A stretch of DNA of 64,000 nucleotides, from the NCBI GenBank assembly GCA_014925825.1, contig JACGCK010000011.1:1-64000 (forward strand), written 5' to 3'. The position numbers were made by a program, and so were the translations under genes. This document shows positions 54,601 through 64,000 of the stretch, piece by piece. The stretch comes from Pholiota molesta. Lineage: Eukaryota; Basidiomycota; Agaricomycetes; Agaricales; Strophariaceae. The notes under the pieces are model-generated. The model saw only the letters and a list, made by a program, of their open reading frames with translations, ran no database searches and was not told the DNA's origin. Numbering within the stretch: the stretch's first letter is position 1; each line of letters begins with the position of its first letter.

Positions 54601-56094
54601 CCTGCAGGTATCTATCGATGCTTTTCTGCGTGTGATTTTGCCTGGTTAACGAATGACTTAGATATCAATGGGAGAAATGGCAATGTTCGCACTGCAATGT
54701 ACGTTTTTGTGTTCTGCGATTGAAAGAGATTAACTTAATTCACCAAATCATAGGAATCATCGACGATCAATGACATTCCTCGACAAGCCAGTGACCTCTG
54801 GAACCAAATATTGCCTATCTCCTTCAAGATTGTTTGGTTAATCCTATTTCAGGTCAATAATTCGCCTGGATTGATGTATATTGGATACTAATATTGGTCG
54901 TAGATATCGTTCCAATCCCGCTGGCTACGTTTATTCATGACAATGGACGCGGGGCCATACGCTCATTCATTTTGCCTCACAGAAGGTTCGTGCTCGGATC
55001 TGATAGTCGGTCAAATACCAATAATCCAGAATATAGGGGGAAAATCCACCACATTCAATCCGGGAATGCTAACGGAAGAAAAGAAGCAGACGTTCTATTC
55101 CTGGAATACCAGATGCAAGCAGCATCAGGAATACTCAAATTTAGAAGATGGCCATTGAGAGCTGTGAGTTGCACGTAAATCCTTCTTGGCTATCGCTGAT
55201 AATGCAATAGCACAAGTGTAAAATTTCTACATATAATCATTGCTTTGATCTCCATTAACGTCCAAAATAGGTCGTGGTCCGTTACTGACCAACTACTTCT
55301 CGCATAACGGTGAGTATTCATTACCATAGACAGTTCGACCTGTATTTGCATCTTATACTTATTTTCAGCGGGTGAACCGTACCAAGTATGGAATTTCATC
55401 TTCATCAACGGCCCAATATGCTCACACAACAAGGCATGAAGTACGTTGGAGGTGACGCTAATACAGTCCCTTTCGAGTTCGCGCCAGCTGTATGCAAAGC
55501 TCGAGATTTGATCCAAAAGCGTATCAAGCAAGCACTGGGCATCTCGGCTCAATTCAACGAAGTTCTTAGGTTAGTTCAAGAACCTTTCGACTGTTTTTTT
55601 TTGGCACTGAATACAACTTTATGACTAGCGCCGCCTATATGGAAAGGCAGAAAATGGCAGTAGGTATTCTCCATGTTTGTCTTAGTATGGTTCATCACCA
55701 GCCTTTTTTGTCAGTTTCATAGCGATGATGAGATTGGGCTTGGCCCATTAGTGGCCGGTCTATCCCTAGGCTCACCTGCACTTATGCATTTTCGTCTGCA
55801 TGGAAAATATGACCCAGAAGGGGAAAAGAAAGGCATCTTATTGAGCATCGTTCTACGACATGTAAGACTTCTTTCATTTGGACCCAATGCCAACTTACAC
55901 ACCCTCTTAGGGCGATGTTCTTGTAATGGATGGAGCAGATATTCAAGAATGTTATGAGTACGTTGATACTTTTTGTTCGCCCTTTTGCAAAATTTCTAAT
56001 ACCTCATCTAGACATACAGTCGTGCCTAACAACTTCCGCATTGCTGCTACTGCACGTCAGATTGGTTTCACTCATCAAATTTAACATATCTATA
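51615..56094 (+). CDS. Large AlkB-like Fe(II)/2-oxoglutarate dioxygenase with a Cys cluster
   Basis: About 1100 residues in ~15 exons, starting MKIPTSWNDKSLLQDEPFVN. The N-terminal ~500 residues are basic, Ser/Pro-rich and probably disordered (nuclear-type KSRRSLAVNED, KRRRARVAPK). The middle has PTRGDRFEHGGRLIISHG and DDKYALFPYDLGARDIAYAV. A Cys cluster follows, FHCTKCGRLSCRYQWEKWQC, then SHC, which resembles a zinc ribbon (about 54570-54710). The C-terminal catalytic part has HNAGEPYQYVGGDANTVPFE and FNEVLSAAYMERQKMAFHSD, with the iron ligand HxD (HSD), then GPLVAGLSLGSPALMHFRLH, VLRHGDVLVMDGADIQECYE plus HTVVPNNFRI. The distal His and the 2-oxoglutarate Arg (NFRIAATAR) are in place. Function is unknown; some junctions around 53800-54300 were followed only partly. 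Confidence 0.72.
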
Positions 56095-56220
56095 TTTATC
56101 TATATAATCATTGAATAAATGAGTAAGTTATCTCATGCGCCAGAGACATAACTGCAGGGTTCAGTGCATACGTTCAGATGAAAAAACTATTACTAGCGCG
56201 GGTAAGGCAAGAGACGGTGG

Positions 56221-59200
56221 TTATGAGATCGGGGCAAGTTCAAACGAGACTTGTCTTGTACTTGTCTGGTAGGCGCAGGCAAAATAGCGTTCTCCTGGAT
56301 AGTTTGTAGAGGCTACAATCTGCTTTAACCCACGTTGACGAACAAGACGAATTATGACGAACCTGTTCTCCGTGCTTATGTTTTGAATAGAACGAGAATA
56401 GATCCGAGATTTGGTTTTCGACATTGAGCTTTTCTCGATGAAGACGACCAACTTCTTCAGTCATGACCATTACTTCTCGACCTAATTCCTGCTTAAATTG
56501 CTCCACATGTACTAGTAGATGGAGACTACGTCAGAAAATTCAAAAAGGATAACAAAATGGCTCTTCTTACATTGGACGTTGATCGCAGTAGCCTCCTTCA
56601 TAGCTTCAACGAATCTTAGTCTTTCTCCTTTAATTTCCCCAGAAATTTCTGTTGCGTGTGACAAATACTTTGTATCAGTAACCCAGTGTGATAACGTGAA
56701 ACAAACCGTTGGTAAACGCCCTAAACATAAGTTCTTGATCGCGACGTTGTCGGTTCATGAGGCTGGCTATAGCTTGTGAATCTGCTCAGCATCGGATTTT
56801 GTCAGCGCGCCATTCATCCTTAGAACAAATAAAACCCGTACCGGCCCCTTGCTGAGTTTGAGACGCCGTCAGTACCTCGAGAAGGCTATGAACTGCAGCT
56901 TGAAGCGATGCAAAATTCTGATCTCGAGCCTTCATTCCTGCTACAAGTTGCCGTATATCGTTCACAAGATTTGGTTGAGGTCCAGATTGAGATTGAAGGC
57001 CATCAGCTTGCTCGTTGAACCCGAGCTCCTGACAGAGACGATCGAGATTTGCGGAGATGCTTTGAATTTGCGAGGTTCCATTATTCACAAAAGCTTCAAG
57101 CCACTTGACGGATTTCAAGACAGGTCAGCCGCGTAGCCAAATGCGCCGATAACGAATACGCACGGAGTTGAGTTCGTTGAGATATCTAACGCTGTCAGCT
57201 TGCTGTTGGGACAGTAGGGTTTGCTTATTGCTATCTTCCTGAACGAGGCTTAATATTTTTTCGACATGCTTCGGCCTTGGGTTTAGAACGACTACGCAAG
57301 AAATAATTACATGGACCTACCTTTGTTGTTTCAGCCTCTCCTTCCCTGTTTAATTCACCCTGTTTGGAAGAATTGCACAGCACCCGAATTTCTTCCAGTC
57401 TGTCAAGTAATAATTTAAGGTCTGCAGAGACAGTGCTGAAGTCTTGCGCGGCCGCCGATGAGGATGCCTGTGCCACCTCGTTATTGGTACCAGTCATTCC
57501 TTGCGATTTATGCATCTCCTCGAGTTTGCTAGAAAGGGCAGGAAAGTCCACCGCCAGTCGCTCTTTGACCTCTTTCAAAGCTTCCATAACCTTCTCATTA
57601 TTCTCCATAACCACGGCTCGATCAATCTGCGCAGCTTTCACATTTTCGTGAGGTGCCGATACTACAGCGTCAGCAACACGGTCTCCAAGCACAGTCAAGC
57701 TGTCTTGAATATTGCGCAATGCCTTTTTCTCGCCTCTGGCATGGTGTTCGAGCGCCAGTACCATCTGATGAACAGTAGGATGTCCGGATTCACCGCCTAT
57801 GGCCCCTTTGAGGTCGGCGAGCCCTTTGGAAAGCTTTCGAATATCCTCCTTTGACGCACTGGATTTTGAACCATGTGTAGCCGAGACATCCTGAAGTGTA
57901 CTGACTTCGTAACCTGCCTACTTATCCTTTTATTGTGCGACTGGGGAATAATAACAGGCGTGTCTTCTGCTGGGCTCGTTGGCCTCAACCTCGACGGCGT
58001 TTTTGGGCCAGTGTTGCGAAAGAACACCTCCCTCCTCGACCACCCGAGGAAGACGCAGGACTTGGTAACGGTGTTGTCCTTGGTGTCGCGACACTCTGTC
58101 CCGATAGGTGCGAGTGGTTTCGCTCGATCTGCGCCAGCCGGTGACGGACAACAGACAGCTGGCTGAGGTTCGCGATAGACGGACTGCTCGGACACGAGGA
58201 TGCCGGGGTCGCAGTCATGCTAGTCGGCGATGCCACAAAATACGACCCAGACGCGTAGGTTGGGTAGGTTCCGGGAGAGATCAGACTGCCAGTGGCTGCT
58301 GGCGACGGTAAATGGGACGTAGGCGGATATATGCTGGGCGAAATGGGCCCTGGAGGTCCGAGAGATCGAGATGGAGGTTCGGCACATTGTGCTTGCTTTC
58401 CGGAATAGCCAAAGGTTGCGTGGGGGCTAGAAGTTTCGATGCAGGCAGCGGGGGTAGAGAGCGTTCAGAATGTGACGAGTTTAGCAGAGGGCTCAATTGT
58501 GGAAGAGGCTTGGGCCTAGGGCTTTCGACAGGTAGATTTAAATTTCTTTGCTTTTTGCGATCGTCTGAAGCTGCAGGCAGATCCGCAGGTTCATCTGGAG
58601 CAATGGCTTCTTTGTGGGCTGGCACTGTTGAATCTTTATGCGTCGGCAAAATTGCATCCCTATGCGCGAAAAGTCAAACAGGTAAGTTGAAGGAAATGAA
58701 AATAATCATACCAAATTGCACTAATCCACCCTGCACGTTCCCTCACTGATTTTGCCGCAAACTTCTCCCTTTGTCTGCCTTCAAAAAGTACCTCAAAGAC
58801 ACGCATCTTGTCTCCCTCTGGTACGCGGTCTAGCAGCTCTGCCTCCTCTGTGCTCAGTTGCGTTACGCCCAGCGACCGGATATCCGTACAGCGTGACAAT
58901 GATATCTCATGTATGGTTGACTCGATGTCGCCGACGATAGACGAGACTATGAGCTTGCTTCCATCGATAGTAACACTGCAATTTGTCCACAACAGCGGGC
59001 CAAAAATGTCGGGCGACGAGAGCTGCGCACTTCGCGACAAATACAACAATGGGCCGGTCATTCTCTTCCTTGGACGAGGAGCCGGTTGGGCATCGTCAGG
59101 CGCACTTGTGGCCTTAGAGCTTTGGGCGCTCCTTTTCTTCGCTATATCAGCTGCTCGAGATAATGACAGCGGCGGTGGTTGGTCTCTATTATGATCTTTC

Positions 59201-59643
59201 CCCACGCGACTCAGACTGCTATAGGGTACACCTAGTCTATCCTCCGACTTCCGCTTTGTGATACCACCTGCGCCCTTCTTGATCACCGAAAGCAGGTTCC
59301 GCAAGCTCTGGCGTATAGGCGAGCGCCCTTCCTTCTTCAAAAGAGGGTTGCCAAGTCTCTTCTCTTGTTCCCGGTCCATGAAATCGGACCAACCGTATGG
59401 ACCAGAAACCTGGTGGGGTTTGGGATCATGGATAGACTGCCTGTATGTTGACTTTGTGCGGCTCGGAGAGGAAGCTCGAGATCCAGGAGGCGGGGTACTC
59501 ATACGTTCATATTGATCTATGAGCTGCTGAGCAGGAGTCCTGGGTATAGCTCCGGCGTTGCTATTCGAATATGAAGGAGAATAGCTTTGTCGGTTTGGGC
59601 CGGGAACCGGGGTGCCTGCACCCATCTTGCGTGGGCCTATCAT
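56221..59643 (-). CDS. PH-domain protein with C-terminal coiled coils, basidiomycete-type
   Basis: MIGPRKMGAGTPVPGPNRQS starts a disordered basic N-terminus with SLRNLLSVIKKGAGGITKR. It is followed by a PH-like domain: TGPLLYLSRSAQLSSPDIFG, PLLWTNCSVTIDGSKLIVSS, IHEISLSRCTDIRSLGVTQL and VFEVLFEGRQREKFAAKSVR with ERAGWISAIW (the C-terminal PH helix with Trp). A long Ser/Pro-rich middle and a second half of heptad-rich coiled coil follow (ALKEVKERLAVDFPALSSKL, ADLKLLLDRLEEIRVLCNSS, SISANLDRLCQELGFNEQ, LVAGMKARDQNFASLQAAVH). The tail is EQIVASTNYPGERYFACAYQ and ends at TAA 56221-56223, joined by an intron from EQ|IVAS. Function is unknown; a membrane- or cytoskeleton-associated scaffold is an inference. 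About 1000 residues. Confidence 0.68.
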
Positions 59644-60636
59644 CTATTCTTCGATGAATTGCGAATTGAATGTTCAACTTGGGGAAAATAGAGGCCCAGC
59701 GTATCGGGGGTAAGTGCATCCAGAGACAAAGGCTTGCAGACCGGAGACACAGATCTCCTAATGGTGTTTTAGTCGATTGGGAAAAGGGCTGGGATGCGAT
59801 GACAATGCCCTTTCAGCTTGAAGGCGAGTTCTTCTCCCCATGTCCTATAACATAAACCGTCGCATAATAGAGTGTGGTATAGGACAGTAGGCGCCCATGA
59901 GTATTTCTTTTGCGAAGGTGACTGGAAAAACACTTCGAAGAAGCTACGAGTCCGACGCGTCAGTTCCGCATGCAAGATAACTTCTCGACAAGGCAGAGAT
60001 TAGCCGTACTTTCGTCTCTTACAGACTAGAATGATGTCCAAAGTTCAAAAGCGCGTCTGTTCATGGGTGTAATGTGCAGCGGTTGATTGAGTGATCGGCG
60101 GATGACGTTACATCTCCGGGATTTGCCGCAATCTTCCATCAATGCATAATTCGCACGGTCCATAAGTATGATCATGCTGCACTAAACACGCACGACGCAG
60201 ATAATGCCCAACAACGGTGGGTAAAGCTTGTGGAGCGCGCCTGAGAGTCAGGAAACACCTGGAAACACTATGCATATATGCAACACTTTATATTCGCAGT
60301 CAATCGGCGGCCGGGGTGAAAGGCTGCAGCGACGTTCTGGGGTGGGTTTTTGCAGCGCGATTTTTCACCCAACTGCGTGGGTGTGGAGCAGGAAATCTGC
60401 GGGGATTAAATTTGCATGAATTTATTCCGCGAACGCGATGCCTGGACGTAAATCAGACACCATGTTGTTGTTAATTTTAACTACTGAAGACATTGGTTAA
60501 GGTATGCTAGGCGTGCTTAGGCGCTGCTCGTGGTAGAGGGATATAATTTGCGCTCAAACAAGCAGGATGCTTACGTGTCTTGATCACTTTTAATATTATA
60601 TGTAACAAAACAAAAATGCGAAAGGGATAATCAAAA
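59644..60636. other. Intergenic region, 990 bp
   Basis: Between the PH-domain gene (starting on the minus strand) and a possible small minus-strand gene. No frame with recognisable content and no repeat larger than a few bases were seen. Confidence 0.4.
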
Positions 60637-61100
60637 CTAATTTCCGCCGGAGAGAACATTGCCGGTGCCAAAAATGATCATAAAAACACCAAACACACCA
60701 CCCCCAACAGATGCCCGTATCCTAGTCCAACTTCTGGAGGGAACTGCAGCTTACAACCCCCAGCCCAGCATCCCCAGCGCGTACACACCGTCTACAGAAT
60801 GCAGCGCATATGATCAGCACATGCCAAATCAGTATGCCTCGGTGCCATAAGTCGTCGGCATCATCCCACTGAACACTCGCGAGCCATGCATATATAGCCG
60901 AGGACGCGCGCCCCAATACTCTTACTCCCAGACTGCCGGAATGATTGAGCTCGAAAAATCAAATGAAAACTTGCGGTTTGTGGAGCGAGCCAGCTCCAAC
61001 CAGACCGTCTGGACCTCCGAATAGATGGGAAAGTATAGTTGTATAAGAGATGCTTGACCTACATTAATATCTACTTCTATACATGCATGAAAGTGCTCCA
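60637..61100 (-). CDS. Possible small multi-pass membrane protein (model uncertain)
   Basis: Minus-strand frame pieces look protein-like but do not share one frame: LFGGPDGLVGAGSLHKPQ near 61020, LGVRVLGRASSAIYAWLASV with QWDDADDLWHRGILIWHVL near 60935-60850, GVYALGMLGWGL near 60780, and a hydrophobic C-terminus GGGVFGVFMIIFGTGNVLSG ending in GN at the stop 60637-60639. They can be joined only through short introns that I could not fix. Composition (Gly, aromatic, Leu) suggests three or four membrane helices. I do not recognise the family with confidence, and the first exon may lie as far as 61489. Confidence 0.35.
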
Positions 61101-61489
61101 GACATGTGATGCCACATTAGAACTTGTGGTTCTTGACGCTGATTCATTTCCGTTGATTATGTGTGCCATTTTTGCAAGGTTTTTGAAAGACTGTACAGTG
61201 TGTACTGAATAGTTGCCAATTGGCACTGAGGGAGGTGAATGCACTCGCAATTCGAAGCTGGCGAGGGCGAAGGTAAGCTCGAAAGATGTATGTAATCTTC
61301 GAGGATTGGTGAAGGAAACTTAAAAGGTAAAAAGTTAGACTGCGCTTGAGAGGGTGGAATTGACATACACCTTGTCTGCTGTACAAAACTCCAAGCCGTG
61401 CCGCACCTGGATGAAACTGGGCGTAGACGCACGATCAATGTGTTCCGATGAGTCGAAGAAGAGGAGAGGGAAGAATGAAATGACGCCAT

Positions 61490-62396
61490 TATAAGGAAGC
61501 GGCGCTTAGATATCCACCGAGCATGAAAACCTACTCAAAGTTTCCAATCACTGACATCACCCGCAGCTCGATACCCATAAACCAAGTAGAATTGGATACA
61601 GCTTGGCTGCAGTGCTATCCATCCCGCGCAGTGCAGTGCAAGTCAAAGAAGAGCCATGGGCGTCTGATATTTTCCAGAAGCTGACGAGTCAGTGGAGTTA
61701 TATGTGGCGACAGGAGCACTCACGGCAGTCTTTGTACCGTTCCATAATAAGTCAGCAAGAGTAGACGCCTTCGATGCCGAGTGTCCAACGTAAAGCGGCG
61801 ATTGTATCAATAGCGCGCTCATGGAGGCTCATAGTCCGATGGGCCCAGTAGTAGAACTGTAGGTATGTCGACAGATAGATAGCGCTCGAGTCTGGCAATG
61901 GGAACCTAGGATGGCCGCCGGGCTGTGCGGGCTGTCGGACCAGCTTCGCAGGCAGCGCAACTGAGCAGTGAGAATGATTCGAGAACGAGTGGGGCGCAGA
62001 AAACAGGGTTGGCAACCATCTGTTTGTGATTGGTTTTCGATTTTCCATCAGGTTACACTACATTTACATGCAATGCACCACTGTGGTATGCCCAGAGGGA
62101 TACCTTTTCCGCGGATGACTCGTGAAAGAATGTATATGGTGGAGCGCATTCGGAGGCATGTATGTGCGGACCTTGGAGGGCAGGGCTCGGCGGGTGATGG
62201 AACATTTATAGTGCGTAGTTGGAGACGTGGCTCGGGAGAAATAGACCGTTAGTGCAGGAACCGAGGGTATGACGGAGGCGGATATGTGGCTGGGGGAGGT
62301 GTCGGAAGCGCCTTATAAGGCGAAATGACGTGAAGGGCGGGCCAGGGGCAGTGGCCTTGGCAGCGCTATTAATAGGATGCAGACGTGACGTCATGA
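61490..62396. other. Intergenic region upstream of the Hsp20-type gene
   Basis: About 900 bp. Positions 62290-62396 are GC-rich and hold a direct GACGTGACGTCATGAG stretch with a TGACGTCA box (62387-62394) typical of bZIP/CREB-type promoters. No gene supported. Confidence 0.4.
62384..62394 (+). promoter_or_regulatory. TGACGTCA (CRE/bZIP-type) box
   Basis: The palindrome GTGACGTCAT lies immediately upstream of the open Hsp20-type frame that begins at 62397. TGACGTCA is the classical binding site of fungal and animal bZIP factors of the ATF/CREB class. The site is real as sequence; its function is an inference. Confidence 0.4.
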
Positions 62397-64000
62397 GGGC
62401 CGGATGGGGACACTGGCTCGGAGCAGTTTGGTTGGGAGCAAACCGGCCATCTGTTCTTTCCCAACGACCACCATGACCCAACGCCAGCAGCAGCGCTCCC
62501 CGTCCCCCACCGCTCAAATACAGCCCAGTCAACGTCCCCCAACGTCAACCGCGGCCCCTACTCAAAGCGCCACGCCTCCTTCAACTCCCCCAGAGAAGTC
62601 CCCCTCCCCTCGCCCTCCGGCGTCCACCCAGAAAACGTCTTCCCCTTCTTCCCCTCCACCAAATCATTCGATCTGGACTCCCAGCACTCGCCCACCGTGT
62701 CGCCCCAGCACACCCCCCTGCCCTTTGGCCAGTTCCGCACCCAAGATGCCTCCTCGCTCTCCCAGCTTCCGAGGCAGCAGATGAATATGAAGCTTACCCA
62801 GGACGACTCGTCCATTGCTTCGCGCAGACACAAGCGAAATCACTCTCGCCAGGCCTCTTTCGGCCCAAGCTCGGCCATTGCATCCCAGCTTGCGGACAGT
62901 CTGCACTCAGATCACAGCGTACCGAGTTCCACCCCAGCAGCTGCCGAGTCTACCACGATTTTCCCTGCACGCCCATCATCTCTCGCCGAGACTTATTCAC
63001 TCTCTTATTCATCCGCTCAGAGCTCCATGCCTACCTCTCTTGACAGGTATTCCTCATCCAGTCTCCCTATCCCTTCCCAGATTCCCTTTTATGCTCTGCC
63101 AAAGGCAAATCCCCCTCCCAACCATATTCCCTCATCCACGCAACCCCCACCATCTGAATCATCGCAACCATCACCCGTAGAGATGCACTCGGGATCCTCA
63201 TTCCCCGTTCCGTCACATCGGCCCGGTCTCCGTTGTCCCTCTGTTAATTCGGAGCCCACTTCATCATCGAGTTCCTCGTCCTCGTCTTCGTCCCGTAGCG
63301 ATGCTTCAGTGGTAACCACCAACTCCAGCTTACTCTCCGAGTCTCCTACAGAAAAACCATCCCCTGCTCCACTTTCACCCCGTGGCGTCCCAGATGAGTC
63401 CCAGCGTCAACTAAGCAGTGTGTCTGAGTCACAACCCGTCCCTCGGCCCATTTCGCCGTTCCGTGCTCCACGGCCGCCCCCGCCCCAGCCCCGCACGCCT
63501 GCATTAGAAGGAACCGCTATGCGGCGCTTCATGACGCCATCCCAGCTGCAGAGCGCGTCGCCCTTGTCCGCACTCTCCAGCCCCGCTGCGTCCGGCGCTG
63601 CCGACTTCTCATCTACGTCTGTTATGGCGCTCTTAGAATCCGACCAGTATCCGCCGCCAGAGCCCCCGACCATACTCCCGCCTGACCCGACGCACGACGT
63701 CACGGAAGCTTCGGAGGTGCATAATCGGGCACCGTACATGCCGTTCCTAAGCCATGTGCTGCCGCCACCCGATAGTTGGATCCAGGTGGAGAGTACGCAC
63801 AGCGAGTACAAGCTATTGGTGCGGCTGCCGGGTTTTTCGCGCGAGGGCATCACTCTGGCATCGAAGCGGAGAAGGATACTGCATATCGTGGCGGATAGTT
63901 GGGAAAACGGAGGTGGTGAGTGTTTTTGCTTATCTATTCTTCCCCTCAAAATAACGGTTCTCATGCACTCTTTTGTTGATTTTTCAGGCCACTTTGAGCG
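62397..64000 (+). CDS. Protein with an Hsp20 (alpha-crystallin) domain, cut by the window end
   Basis: One frame stays open for ~1.5 kb from 62397 to 63915, where a GTGAGT donor follows GGAGGTG; the acceptor TTTTCAG at 63987 leads to GHFER in frame, so the coding call is firm. The N-terminal ~430 residues are Ser/Pro-rich (FNSPREVPLPSPSGVHPENV, FDLDSQHSPTVSPQHTPLPF, SSSSSRSDASVVTTNSS). The end reads SWIQVESTHSEYKLLVRLPG, then FSREGITLASKRRRILHIVA, which is the start of an alpha-crystallin domain. The first in-frame ATG is at 62781; coding-like residues upstream suggest a missing 5' exon. The ATG at 62474 is in another frame. The 3' end lies beyond the window. Confidence 0.7.

Overview
The window is nuclear DNA of a filamentous basidiomycete, most likely an Agaricomycete. 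Genes are dense, both strands are used, most genes carry several 45-65 nt GT-AG introns, and the gene set is fungal: a Mga2/Spt23-type factor, Mmc1, a DUF7727-like membrane protein, a DUF6698-type protein and a NACHT relic. I see no tRNA, rRNA, intact transposase or CRISPR array.

The first ~6.3 kb looks accessory. A decayed BRR2 copy (1-1730) is followed by a small coiled-coil gene, three ~157-bp direct repeats, a DUF6698-like gene, and a 121-bp satellite array with one inverted fragment.

From ~6.5 kb on the gene order is ordinary housekeeping. In order: PEX5 (peroxisomal import receptor), dihydroxyacid dehydratase (branched-chain amino acids), a single-pass membrane protein, Ap4A phosphorylase, a DUF7727-like membrane protein, a larger surface-type membrane protein, a long protein ending in a HicA-like fold, a Rec114-like meiotic protein, a VanZ-like protein, Mmc1, a Mga2/Spt23-like membrane-tethered transcription factor, Nup50/Nup2, Gyp1-type RabGAP, a RraA-like protein, DNA polymerase kappa, a metacaspase, ATG6/Beclin, glutamate-cysteine ligase, ATP synthase delta, an AlkB-like dioxygenase with a Cys cluster, a PH/coiled-coil protein, a possible small membrane protein, and the start of an Hsp20-domain protein cut by the window end.

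Neighbours are mostly divergent or convergent with short spacers (about 80-160 bp between converging genes). Mitochondrial roles recur (ILV3, Mmc1, ATP16, perhaps ILV3-linked neighbours) but nothing looks like a biosynthetic cluster or a defence island.

Three otherwise intact conserved genes (Ap4A phosphorylase, Rec114-like, glutamate-cysteine ligase) each carry one single-base disruption, two of them in homopolymers. Consensus errors are the simplest explanation, and any gene-loss claim from this assembly should take that into account. Candidates worth a second look are the HicA-like module, the Cys-cluster AlkB-like oxygenase, the metacaspase/ATG6 divergent pair and the repeat-flanked DUF6698 locus.
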